64,000 nt of DNA from Symbiodinium kawagutii (taxonomy: Eukaryota; Sar; Dinophyceae; Suessiales; Symbiodiniaceae), in assembly GCA_009767595.1 (NCBI GenBank), contig VSDK01016270.1:71502-135501 (forward strand). The letters run 5' to 3'. Below, piece after piece: positions 33,801-45,800 of this stretch. A program made the position numbers and the translations under genes. Under the pieces are notes generated by a model. It saw only the letters and a program-made list of their open reading frames with translations. It was not told the origin of the DNA and ran no database searches. Numbering within the stretch: the first letter of the stretch is position 1; each line of letters starts with the position of its first letter.

Positions 33801-35797
33801 AGCTCATGGTCCTTCTGACACCGTACCACAGTGTGTGACACCACTGATCTACCTACAAGGACTTACCAACCATTCCTGGAACATGGGAGCTTGAATTTCG
33901 AGATGTATGGGGTGCATTAAACCAGCTGCTTGTGCCAGCTGCATAGCGAAAGGATGTTGACGTAGTTGGATTTTGTTTGTGTAAGTCATTTTTCACTCGG
34001 AGAATGCTTACAGCTTTGTCATTCATCAATCGGGATCTATATTCCAACAAGTGGGCAGCCATTCCACCAGAATCTTTACTGAGCAGAATTAGTCTTGACA
34101 TGTCTTGACCATGCAGTCCAAGATGTCTCCAGTGGCGGGCATGCCATGACATTTTAAGATGGCCTTGCCTTGCACGCACGCAATCACACACACGCACACA
34201 TTTTTGGGAGTTCTGTCGTGGACTTCGAAATGTAAAGGCCTCAGGAACAATCACTTAGGAGAGTAGCTGCCAACCTTCAGTCTGGACATGGACCACTGAG
34301 GCTCAATATTTACAGGTCTATCAATTTCCTGCTGCAGTACAGCAACTTGGGCTAAGTGAGGTTTTCCGGTCATAGGAAAAAGAATCTCAACACCGCCTTA
34401 CATTGAAGGGTGCATGGAGTACTTGTTTGCACTTCGCTTTCTAGCAGTGCAACCATGTTGGAAGGGTGGTTTGGCCATTGTACTACCAAGGCAAATCATA
34501 GACTGTAGACTGTTTGGATATACATTCCTATACTTTCATGGATAATTCGCTTTGCGACCAAGACCGCCCGCACCGCAATATTGTGCACGGTGGTAACAGA
34601 TGCAGTACGGACTCGACAATATCGACTGAGGGATCACTTTGGAGCATGTTGGGCTAAGATGCTTGCTTGCTTGCTGGATTGCTGGCTTGCTAGCTTTCTT
34701 GCTGGCTTGCTTGCTGGCTGGCTGGTTGGCTGGCTGGGTGGGTGGCTGGGTGGGTGGGTGGGTGGCTGGGGGGGTTGGTTGGTTGGATCGATGGGTGGAT
34801 GGATGCATAGGGGGATNNNNNNNNNNNNNNNNNNNNNNNNNNNNNNNNNNNNNNNNNNNNNNNNNNNNNNNNNNNNNNGTGGGTGGGTGTTGTTGTCGTT
34901 GTTGAGAGACTCTGAAGTCAATATCCAATCAGATCTTGTTCCAGATATCGACTTCAGACCCCTTACAAACCCATTTTGCGGTCCATCTTGGGGTAGGTTG
35001 GGGCAAGATGGGACTTATCTTGGGGTAGATGGAATCTATCCTGGGCCTATCCTGGGCAAAATGAGACAATCTCAGGCTTGTCTTTGCGTATCTTGGGCCA
35101 AGAGGGGAGCTATCTTCAGCGAATTGCTGGACTTCAAGCCATTTTCAAGAACGTGCAAAGATAAAGTATTCTGGAGCAAAAGTAGGCCCTCCCCTTCATC
35201 CCAGCTAAAGCTATTGTCTAGCAGTATTAGCTTCCTGATGACCCATGCCATACATAAAACGCCTCCACCTGACTTTACAAAACACCTTGAAAGCATGACA
35301 TGGGCAGCATGAGCTTCCCCGTTTCTGCTGCTTGGGCAGCATGACGGTGCTTTCAAACATGATGTGCCTTGATCCCACTGCAAGCTGTCAGCGAGCTACT
35401 TGTAGAAGAGTGGTTAGGGCACGGTTGCTGTCAAATGCCTACTTGGGCCTGATGCCAGGGCAGTTTAGACTGAGCAATTTTGAACAATGCAACAACAAAA
35501 TGCTTAAACTATCCTATGCGATTCTTATCCTTGTACAGTTTGTACCTTTCTGTACCTTTCCGGACCATTCTGTACCTTTCTGCAACCTAGAAATGGTATC
35601 CAGCAGCGGTTCCACGAGGCGAGATCATTCGTGAAAAGGTGGACGAGGGCTCGCTTGAGATACTGGGAGGCATGTATGACCTGGAAACAGGCCAAGTGCA
35701 CTTTCTGGGCAGAAGTCCATTTCACACAGATGTCGTGGAAAAGGTCGACTTACGCCGTTCGGAATCCATCACCTTGGACAAGATTGCTGGCTCTTGA
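30895..35797 (+). CDS. Triple-domain beta-carbonic anhydrase
   Basis: Beta-carbonic anhydrases interconvert CO2 and bicarbonate using a zinc held by two Cys and one His, plus an Asp/Arg dyad (known). Exon 1 (ATG 30895 to about 32617) holds two whole domains with no intron. Domain 1 has CADSQ (Cys97, Asp99, Gln101) and GHTHC (His153, Cys156). Domain 2 has CADSR (Cys356, Arg360) and GHTQC (His412, Cys415). Domain 3 begins in exon 1 (SLKMLKDGNERYVNG), then continues in exons at 32837-32991 (IIGCADSRAPLEAIFDAMPG), 33213-33339 (LGHTQCSVIKGAT), ~33506-33635 (LDALLAGLSTVVKQAAREL), 34316-34350 (SINFLLQYSNL) and 35619-35797 (EIIREKV; GGMYDLETGQVHFLG; stop TGA). The last join is a GC-AG intron that completes a Gly codon; the 32991/33213 join fits a GA donor. 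No signal peptide is seen at the N-terminus. Some domain 3 residues between exons 4 and 5 are unaccounted for. Confidence 0.85.
33013..33085. repeat. 10-bp tandem repeat, unit ATGTTGATGC, in a carbonic anhydrase intron
   Basis: Seven or so copies of CATGTTGATG/C, the later ones changed to TGTTGATCC. It lies within the intron that interrupts domain 3 between the CADSR and GHTQC exons. Confidence 0.93.
34660..34816. repeat. GCTTGCTGGCTGGGTGGGTGG-type tetranucleotide repeat beside a gap
   Basis: Imperfect TTGC, TGGC and TGGG tetranucleotides run up to the assembly gap and resume after it (GTGGGTGGGTG from 34879). It lies in the last carbonic anhydrase intron. Confidence 0.9.
34817..34878. other. 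Assembly gap (62 N)
   Basis: Run of N inside the tetranucleotide repeat. The true length of the array is unknown. It does not interrupt an exon I identified. Confidence 0.99.
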
Positions 35798-35829
35798 GTA
35801 GCAACTTAAATTTTCAGCTCCGTGGATGT

Positions 35830-36565
35830 TCAATGTTCCCATAAAGAGTAAACTGTGTAAACCAATTTGCATTTGCCTTCAAAATTTTCTCTTTGCCCTT
35901 TGCCTTCAAATTGAAGGAGGCAGAGACTGTCGAACTTTTAAACGTCAAAACAAAATTTATCGGAGGCCCGTCGTAGGTTGTAGCAGGTCCTTGTATATAG
36001 AGATGAGTTTGGACCTTTGCTTCAATGCAATTTCTCCGCTTAGAGACGCGGTCCGGTTAATTTTGTGATCTAGGCACTCCGTTGACTAGACCAACATCTG
36101 AAAGTTACACAGAAATCCACGGAAAGCGTGGGGTGTGTTGCTGTTCAGAAACTGTAGCTGTCCCAAAAATGAAAAAAACACACGGTGGTGCTTGTGGTGA
36201 CATGCTGTGTCTCGGTCTGACCTAAGATGATGCGGGGTAGTTTCACAAGAGATTTCATAGTTTTCAACTACAGGTTCCAAAGGGTGATGAAATTCAGAAA
36301 TGTTCAGAATGTGCTTGCGTTGAGTAAAAAGCACATGGCTTTTGGCAGAGAACATGTCGGAATACTTGCCACGTCTCTCAGGCTTTGCACCCCACGAAGA
36401 CCGCATGGTTCAATGTCTTGCCAGCACAGTTTCCAGCTCCTTGAATTGAGGTTTCACAATGGTTCAAAGGTCAATTGAAACATTGAAGCCAATTGTTCAC
36501 AATGGTTCAATTGATGGTTCAATAGAGGTCTCTAGTCCATTAACTTTATTATGCGGTGTTTTCCA
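35830..36565. other. No recognisable gene
   Basis: Between the carbonic anhydrase stop and the next exon-like segments. The only structure noted is a CAATGGTTCAA/TTGAAACATTG-like motif repeated near 36457-36530. Confidence 0.5.
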
Positions 36566-36571
36566 CTGCCA

Positions 36572-38515
36572 GGATTCGCGAAGCTCCTCCTTTGCGTTCA
36601 GCTCGTGGTGGACAATCTGCTGATGAGACCCCACGAGGCCTTGCTGTGGGGGAGTCCCCAAGTGAATCAAGTCGACATTTCAATACGAGGAGGACATTCC
36701 AAACTTGACCCCCAGGCAGTTGGTTCATGGCTTCACCAGGCGATGAAGACTGGCGCCTCTACGTTGAAGGATTGTGCTGAGCTGAGGATGGCTGAAGGGT
36801 TGAGTTTTTGGCAAAGAAAAGGATTGTAGTACATTGCAATTTTCGATTTTAGTTATTTTTAGTTGTCGAGTCCACTTGACCACGCGGCCAGTTTCAAGGT
36901 ATGTCAAGTTGTTTCTGTTGAATAGACGGGGTGTTGGAGTGAGGCCTGCAGCGACACCCAGATTTCCGACTCCTTTGTTGCCCTGCTCTCAGAGGTTTAC
37001 GATTTTTCACTGCCAAGTTGGGCTGTTGGTTCAGCATCTCCGAGGCCAACTGGTCGAAGTGAAGCCACCGGTGTGATGCTCTGCTTCCTTCGCAGTCGAA
37101 ACATTCACTGGCGGTTCCAAGCACTCGTGCGATCAGTGGCTCAAGCAGCAAAATCTCAGAGAATCACCAAATGCAGGGACGGAGTCTGATTGGCAAACAG
37201 GGCATTGACATGACATTGGCATGACATGGGCATGACATGGGCATGAATTTGCTTCAGAAATATGCACAAAACTACATCATAATACATCAGGAAATATTGG
37301 CATCAACTTTGAAACGCTGCGAAAAGCATGGCGTCGTCCAATCTTTCCAGGCGTTGTGAAACTGACTGATTTTGGATTCAGAACTCAGGGTTCGATTTTT
37401 CTCAAGATACTTAAAGAATTTTGGAGGTTCGAGAGAGGTTTCCTATCTGATAGATTTCTCAGCTGCATCTTGAGCCTACCAGGTGACTTTTTCCGACCGC
37501 TTTGCTAGGATGAAACCGTGATATGGGAGCGGCTGCGCAGCCCTGGTGTGGATGGGAGGTGCTGTTGCTTCAACCTGCTTTGGAATCTGCTCTCTTTTTT
37601 TCAATGCTCCACATTAAGGCTACTTTCTTTCAATTCAAACAACTATCTTTCTGTATATTAAAAATACACATTCATCTTAAGATATCTTAAGCCTCCAAAT
37701 GCTGGATATTCAAAAGGTCTACCAAAACTTCCATGTTGAACTGCAATGAATGATGGATCCCAAAGTGTTCACAGACGCATTTCCAACAAGAGGCAGCTCA
37801 CTTTCAGACGTGACCTTGAGATTTGACAGGGGAGCTGCAGCATCACAATCCCCGTTGAGAGTCCCCTGGCAAAGCGCATTGGCACTGCACGTGGCACCAA
37901 CGTTTTGGAGGCGAGTTGTGCATCATGCGTTGCTTTTCTTCGGCATTGAAGTCTCAAGCAGCCGTGGTCAGGGCGAGTCCACAAAGCCCGAGAACGAGGA
38001 GGTGTCCTCCAAGCTTCGTGTTTCAACCTGAGTGATACGTTAGAGGCTCTTGTAGGGCTGCTGGACCCGCTGATGGAAGAATTTGCTGATCTTGTTGGCT
38101 TCCTGGCAGGAGGCGGAAGAGAGCTGTCCATCGCCGAACAAATTCAGGTGCCCAAATCTTCACTGTCCCTTCTGGCTGAGTCTCTGGAAGGGTTTACTGC
38201 CCTTTAGTGCAATTCGGCTCTGCCCTGGAGGGGTTCAACGAGACTCCTTGCTCGAAATACGAGGGCTGCCTGGTTGCAAATGCAAAGCTGCTTGAGACTT
38301 CACACATCATAAGTTCAACCTACTTCTCCGTTGACTGTCAGGGATTCATTACCTTTGCCGAGGCCTTTACGGGTACATTTTCAGCAAGGCTGGGTGAACT
38401 GGGAATTATGGACACCCTGTGGTGGAAATCTGTGAGGCCAATCTCACCCAAAAGTCCACAGAGTCCACAGACTCCAACCAGTTTCCGTGCGCGTGACCTG
38501 GAAGCAGCTTAGAAC
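36572..38515 (+). CDS. Exon-like segments of an unrecognised gene
   Basis: Segment ~36572-36710 after TGCCAG| reads REAPPLRSARGGQSADETPR. Segment ~37838-37930 after TTTGACAG| reads CSITIPVESPLAKRIGTARG. Segment ~37975-38135 reads CFNLSDTLEALVGLLDPLME, then DLVGFLAGGG, ending ATTCAG|GTGCCC. Segment ~38285-38430 has ISSTYFSVDCQGFITFAEAF and TLWWKS|GTGAGG. All are + strand and separated by stretches with stops, which suits a multi-exon gene. Several segments have a second overlapping open frame. No family was recognised and the phases were not joined. Confidence 0.4.
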
Positions 38516-38826
38516 AGAGTTGCTTCGGCCATGTTCCAGGGCAGTTTTTGAAAACGATGAAGACCGAGCTTGTTCCAAGCATGGCTATGTTTGCACCTGG
38601 CACCAGCCTGTCCGCATCTTAGGTTCACGCGCTGGTGACGGGGCGCCAAGTACACGCTGGCAGCTGTTGACATGTCGGGTTGTTAAGACAAACAAGACAG
38701 CGTTGAATCTATTTCCAGCCTTTCAAGGGTTGAAATTCTGAAATCGTTTGCTGCTTTTAGAGTCTTTTTCCTCTAAGGAAGAGAACGAGGAGCAGCCTCA
38801 GATGTTTCCGAGCTAATCCGATACTG

Positions 38827-39024
38827 TTGCGATTATTTATACATCTAGAACACCCTCGAAACCTTTTCTTTTGGCGCCTGCCGCTTGCGTTGAATCGAAG
38901 CCTACGCAAACAACGCAGGCAGTTGCGTATTTCTGGTTTTCTTGGACAGGAGGAGGATGGTCTCTGCAAGCACATGCTGCAGGTCCTTGCCAAAATGCAG
39001 CCTGTCAAAAGTAGTGTCGCCTGA
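38827..39024 (+). CDS. Exon-like open frame, unrecognised
   Basis: 65-codon frame ending TGA 39022-39024. The C-terminal part EEDGLCKHMLQVLAKMQPVK is protein-like. It may be the last exon of the unknown gene upstream or an early exon of the ankyrin gene. No family recognised. Confidence 0.27.
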   Translation: MRLFIHLEHPRNLFFWRLPLALNRSLRKQRRQLRISGFLGQEEDGLCKHMLQVLAKMQPVKSSVA

Positions 39025-39213
39025 TTTGGAGTCCATCTTGATCTTTTGACACTAATTACTACTTGTACTATTATTGATACTCTTATTAGGCAAGCGGCCA
39101 AAAGTCCTGGTCAAGGAATTCATACAAAAGGACGTTAATGACGATGATGTGGCTTGCTTAACAAATTCATTAAGTGGCGGGCCCCCCCCTAAATGCAGCA
39201 AAACACCAGCTAG

Positions 39214-39359
39214 GCGCTAGTGCAGCGCTAGCGCCGCGCTAGCAAACCGATCTACTGGGAGCAATCTTTCAAAATATTGATCGATCGATCTACCTATCTC
39301 TTTTTCCAAAATGAAGTCGCGATTTCGCGCTAGCGTGGCGCTAGCACGGCGCTAGCAAA
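39214..39359. repeat. Paired triplets of an 11-bp GCGCTAG-containing repeat
   Basis: GCGCTAG starts at 39214, 39225 and 39236 (exact 11-bp spacing) and again at 39327, 39338 and 39349 (exact 11-bp spacing). Both triplets end GCGCTAGCAAA. The core GCGCTAGCGC is its own reverse complement. About 80 bp of AT-richer sequence with GATCGATCGATC lies between them. Confidence 0.93.
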
Positions 39360-39813
39360 AGTTACATTTCTCGGTGTTCAGAAGACATCTCCCCAGATGA
39401 CCATCCATGTTACAAAGTGTTGCAAAGAGGAATTCAGTTTTCAACAGCTCATCATCCAAAGATAGTGACACCTCATCGTCAGACGAGTGACCAAAAAGAG
39501 TGCAAAAGTCCCGCGCTACTGTAAATAGCAACAAATTCTGACATGAGACAGTTTTTTTCAATATTTTCCAGAGTCAACGAAAGTAATTACGCCAAGCCAC
39601 CTAAATGAGTCTTTAACGTCTTTTCTGGGAACAAACATTTTGACCACACGCCTTATCATTACGACTACTATCATTACTAGATTATTGTTTTTTTTTTTTA
39701 AATCTATTACTATAGTAATATATAAGACACACTAATACCATCAGTCAGGGTACTATGATTACTAGTGTTATCCTTTTCTTCAAGCACCCTGACTTGTGGT
39801 GCACATGTTGCAG

Positions 39814-42800
39814 GCTGCTCGTTCGGCCAACGTCAAGGAGGTGCAGCAGCTCTTGCAGATGGCCGCGCAGGCACTGCCGCTGCCAATTGCTGGATGGACT
39901 GCACTTCAGGTGACCATGGGATCTAGGCATGCCATCAGATGCCACCAGTTTGCAGCTGGTCAATTTGGGGTTTCTTAAAATGGGGGAGTGAATCGCAGGT
40001 AGATTGCTGCAGCTTGCGCAGTCTGGACCTGGGCGGTGGAAGTGACCTGGGGATGATGAGCTTTTGCTGACCATCTTAGTGACTTGCTCTTGAGTCCAAT
40101 TTCTCTCTTCCCAGGAAAAACACATTTTGATTTGTGAAGGTCATGATTCCATTTCTCCGGATGATCTGCCTCTTGCCTCACAGTGCTTCAAGGTCAAACG
40201 CCTTTGATGCTGGCTGCGGCACATGTCGGAGGCGCCATGTATAAGCCCGCAAGAGCACTCATCAAAGGTTTTCTTTCACGAGGGGAAGCTCTATGAAATG
40301 ATTTTGATGGACTTTGGGGGTACCTCAGGTACTGGTACCATCTGGTACCTGGTACATCAAAAGAAAATTCTCCCTTTGCAACAGCAGCATTCCACAAAAG
40401 GATGGTCTTCCTTGCAGGTCGATCAACCAAAGCTGTTGAGACCATGAAGGCGGTCGTTTGTCATGGCTTGGGGGCACTGGTGTCAGGCTCCATGGTGTCT
40501 TCCTTATGGATTGGGTTTTTGTTTGAAGCCCATGCTCTTCTTTGAGCAGTTGCCCTTCCATTCTTGACACTGCATTTCGATGTTTGCCTGGTCATGTCGT
40601 CAGCTTCGTGCCAGATTCTCCTTGAAAGCCGGGCACAGCTTGAAGCCAAAGACGAGCTGGGTTGGACGGTGCTCAGCTCGCAAGGTCTCAACTTCTGCTC
40701 GCTTCAATGAAAGTGTTCGAACTTAGGCTCTGCTTCACGCCTGCCGGAACAATCACGAGGTCCTCAAATGTACTCAGAGTTTCACAGTTTTCACTCCAAT
40801 GCAATGCAGGAGGCAGCCAAACTGCTTATCGATGAACGTTGCGATGTGCATGTACAGGCCTGATCACACTCGATGATTGCAGATCTTTGAGATATGGTGT
40901 TATGATACAAGTTGTTGACATCTGTTGCCAGGCAAGATAGATACAACCGCCACAGAGTTTCAACAAAGCTTGGTTTGGGTTTCTTGGGAGATGTTTGATC
41001 TGCAACTCAGACCTCGGTGACCTCCGGAGCAGTTTTGGCTGGGAATTTTGGCGCTATCGCTGTGAAGATGTCCTTGCGATTAGTGGTCGCGCTCTCTGCG
41101 CTATGGTCAGTCGCTGCCAAGCTTTTGATTCAGAAAGCTGCTCCAGACTTTGCACTGGATGCTGCTATGCCTGATGATTCTACTAAGAGCGTGTCCTTGT
41201 CGGACTACAAAGGCAAGCACCTGGAATCAGCTTTAGTTCGGTTGATTTACGAACATATTTCTGCATATCTTGTTTTTAGCTGTTAACTTGAGATTTGCAG
41301 AAGATTTTATGATCGACATCAAGTTTGCGAGCTTTCTATGCTGCCTGTTTCATTTTGATTTAAGGCAAACTATCTTTAGCATCTCACCCCTTGCCCAGCC
41401 CACGGGTGCCCAAGTCACTTTGGGTTCCCTTTTTTCCATGGTTTTTTTCAAGATTCTTGTAAGACTCTTGAGATTCGCAAGATTCTATCCCTTCACTGAG
41501 TTCTCTTCATTAAGTTTCTCTTCTATGGTAGTTCTCTTTGAGTTCATTGAGGTATGTGATTCTCTTCTCTTAAAAGCCTTAGGTACGTGATTTTGTTCTT
41601 CTATCCCTTTGACTTCACCTTCGTTTGCCCCACCGAAATCATGGCCTTCAACAGCGTGGTGGATGATTTGCGCGCCAAGGGAGCTGAAGTTTTGGGCATT
41701 TCCACCGACTCCGTGCATTCCCATTTGGCCTACCGACGTTTAGAGCCGTCTCAGGGAGGCCAGGGCACACAATGAGAATGAACAATGGACAAAAAAAGAT
41801 ATGAAACATGTGAATCACACACACCTCAGGAAAATCACATGGAAATATATGGAATTCAATCATTTCGGGTTCCCTCACTGGAATGAGTCTTGCCATAAAC
41901 AACATTTTTCGCTCTGGTCTTGGATATTCAATTTGTCAGGGCTCCATGTTGTCCGCATCAAAGTTGAACAGCTGAACTCGCTGTCCCGGAGGCATCGGCA
42001 AGATCAAGTTTCCGTTGCTGTCAGACTTTAAGAAGGATGCATCCGAGGCATATGATGTGCTGGCAGATGATGGTTCCTCCCATCGCGGCCTCTTCCTGAT
42101 TGACAAGCACTTCAGACAACACTTAGTTAGGATCTTTATTTTCCTTTGATTTCTCAGTTGTGGTTCCCTTTTGTCCCAGAACATGTTACCATATGTTACC
42201 ATGCTTTCCGCACTTCCTTGGATTTCCTTGGTATCTTTATGTCGTCTATGCGCTGTTGGTCAAATATGTTTGTTGGACACCCTGGACCCTGAGAAGCCAG
42301 TGAGCATCTTTGAAAACGGAATGCCCTCGGTTGGGATGCTTACGAACCACTTTTTTTTACCGTTGTCAATGGTTGATCTATAATGATTGTTATTGTACCA
42401 TATCGTTGTTGATGTTGTTGCTTAGAATCTCTTGTAATTTCCCATGATTGCCTTATTCAAGACATGTAAGAGACAAGCGACCTTTGGCTGCCGCCAAAGG
42501 TCGGGTGTTGTGCGACATCAGCTCGTGAATGATGAGCCTTTGGGACGTTCAGTGGATGAAGCGGTTCGAATGCTCGATGCCTTGCAGTACTTCGAGAAGA
42601 ATGGCAAGGCCAAGAGAAGCAGTCTGAGTTGAGGTCGGTAGAAGTGGTCAACCATGCAAGTGTAGCCGAACATGGTGGAATCAAGGGTCACGGAAAAGTC
42701 ATGATCTGAATTCTATTACACGGGATTTGCAGGGGCAATTTGACATAGGAGTGCTATTCAAGTCATTCCAGCTCCGTATTGATATTATCCCAGTTTGTGT

Positions 42801-45800
42801 TTGTGTTTGTACATGCATGAGCGAGGGGTGTTCCCAGTGTTTGCAAGGTAGTCTCAGGGCTTTTGGACAAGTTGTGGGTGTTCTTTCCTGTATTTTCACA
42901 GCCGTGGTGCCAACATCTGAGAAACGCAACTTGAAGCACTTCTCCACTTGTGAGGTGTGCCCTGCCAACTTCAAGGGTAGCGAGTCCACTGAATCTCTGG
43001 GTTCAGCTTCGGTGCCTCTCACCGAGCGATTCCAAGACGTGGCTGGTTACCTGGGCAAAAAGTACGGCAAGTGAGTTCAGTGAGAAGTCCCGGAAGGCGA
43101 GGAGAACGCCCTTCGCGTGTTGAAGATAACAAGAGTCACTAGAGAGCCATGTCCCGCTTAAGCATCGGGTTTCAAGGATGGAGAGTTGTGTTGGTCACCC
43201 TTGTGGATTGTTCTTTTGCTATTCCGGATTGTGTGTATCACTGGCATGGTAGGATGATATCTTGCGGGTAGTGCTGAAGAGCTTCATCTTGAGCAATGTT
43301 CCAAACATATATAGTTTTACTATGCGAGACTCAAGAGATGTCAAGAGTGCGGAATTTTGGTCAGGCAAAGCCCAGAGAATCGCAGGAGGATTTCAGCTGA
43401 ACACCTGGCATAGCATTCGCAAGCTCCTGTGACTGGTCCATGCTGGTCGTGCAATCGATTTCTGCATGGCTCCGTTTTGTACACAGATTTCTTGGCTGAA
43501 GCCAACCAAAAAAAACACATACCTGCGTCATCCCGCGTCTCAAGATTGAGCTGCCGAAAATGGAATTGGCTGCGTGAGCGATTTCTAATTGGTAGTTCGG
43601 TTGACCCATGGTCACCAGTAGCTGAAAGAAACGACCCAAAACCATCTGAAATGCTAGCATTCTCTTCTGAGTGCCAGCTGTCCGCGGAATGAAAACCCTT
43701 CAAGGCCGAAGATGGGAAGACTGCAGCCATGCTTTGTGCGATGGAGGCGTTGCAGCAACGGATTGCTGTTTTGAGCCATGTTGAGCTGCTACTGGACTAC
43801 TGCTAGGGTTTGTGAAACTGATCATGTCAAATCAATGCTAATTTTGGCCTTCGAACTGGTGATGAGCAACCTTTGATATCTTAGTAGCTCCATGCTGATC
43901 CCTGAGGATACCAAAGGTTCTTCATTCCCAACTCAGTAAGGGGTGAGTCACTTGATGCTTAGTTTCTTAGAGGGGATAGTCGTGGGCCGGCCAGGGCGGC
44001 ACTGACCTAATCAAAGTCTTGGCGGAGCCTTGGCGGCACATTGAGACGACCTGTCAGGCTGTCGAAGTTGTGTTGAAGCTGTTGAGGTACAAGACTTTTT
44101 CATAGTTTCCTTTTCTTGCCGAAATATTCTCTACTCTATTCCTGTCCTGTCTCTTTCTTTTTCTTGCTACACTGGTCTCACCTTGCAAAGGATCATGGTA
44201 TAGACATCCATGCCAAAGATGAGAACGGCTGGACGTTGTTGTTCTTTGCAGCGGAACGCTCGAACAAGAAGTTGATGAAATGGCTCTTGCGCATGGATGC
44301 AGATGCCTGCTCTGAGTCAGTGGACAAGTTGACTCCTTTGATGCAACTTGGCATAGTGATGGCATTTTTTACTTGCGCCCTTGGCCAAAGTGCCCAGCTA
44401 TCCCACTTGAGTCCCACTTCCAGCAGCAAAGGGTTTCTGCTAGTCCTTTTTTGACTTCTTCTTTCTGGGACAAGGATTCTGAGCTTTTTTGACTTCCAGG
44501 TTGACGGCTGTTGTGGGCAATCAAGCTCTTGGCAATTTGCTGCTGGAGTTTGATGCTGACATTGATGCGCAAAATGATGAGGGTGCAACGGCCTTGATTT
44601 TGGCGATCAAGGCACTGGGGCAGAGCGGCCAAGAGTGAGCTGTGAGCTGATCGCGAGAGGTGCATCAGTTGGACTTTGCTGACTTTATGGTGGAGTCGGA
44701 TGCCGATTGCACCCCATTAGCTGCATGCTCTGACCATAGAACAGAAAGTGATGAACAGTGATGAAAGGTGATGAGTCAAACATGGAACTTTTGCGACAAA
44801 GTGGTCAGTTGAATCTTTGTGATCAGTTCGGTGTGTCACTTCCATGTTTGCAGGTACCCTGAAGACCAAAGATGGTCTTGATGCCATGGAGCTCCGCTGA
44901 GTTGGCTGCACAAGTTTCTAACTTTTGATTCATGGGTACTTATGGTGCAGACCATCTTGGTTCTTAATCGTTCCTATTCGTTCCTCATCCCTGATTGCTT
45001 GACCTTGACACGTCATTATGGATCGGACATGACCAGAAAACTTTCATGTTCTTTTTGCATCTTTTTGCAAGCTGTTTGCTGGATGCCACCTGAGACTTTA
45101 GCACAAATCAACTAACTTGGTGGTTGATGACATTGCTGGTCCGCCTGGTCATTCAGAAGCTACTAGGCTCATTCACGAAGTAAATGGGTATCAAGAAACT
45201 TGCAACTGTAGGTAGCACTTAAAGCAGGTGACAATACACCACACATCAGAGAGTGCAATGGGTGGACAGTGGAAGATGTCCTCCGATTGTTTCTAGTTTA
45301 CTCATGTTTACTCTATATATTTCATATTTCATTGATAGCCAATCATTGTGGAAATTTGAAGCGTTCACTTTTTCAGGAGGTCGCAGAAAAGCTGAGTTTT
45401 TTTGCCATCTCCCAGCGGATGGAGATGCGCTTGCGACGTGAAGAGAGGGAGGACACGCACAGTGTGGAATTGCAGTGACTAGTCCAATGAAAGGTGGACT
45501 GTCAAAAGCAAGAGGGTGGTCAGGTGATGTCAGGTTGATAGGTAGCATGAGAAAAGTAAGATTCTTGTGTCATCATACAGGAGCAAGAAGGAAAAGGCGG
45601 CAAGAAGGCAACGCATGGCAGAGCATGGCAGAGCATGGCGGAGCATGGCAGAGCATGGCAAAGCATGGCAAAGCATGGCAAAGCATGGCAAAGTATGGCA
45701 AAGCGACACAGCAGAAAGTATCCATTGCAGCCTGTTGCACTATGTACGCTATGATGTGAGGCTTTGTCCAAAGGAAAGCCGAAAGGTTGGGACAGAACGC

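Noticed and set aside
34536-35312. Frames spanning the N gap (243 codons +, 130 codons -)
   Set aside because: They cross unknown bases and a tetranucleotide repeat, and they lie in the last carbonic anhydrase intron.
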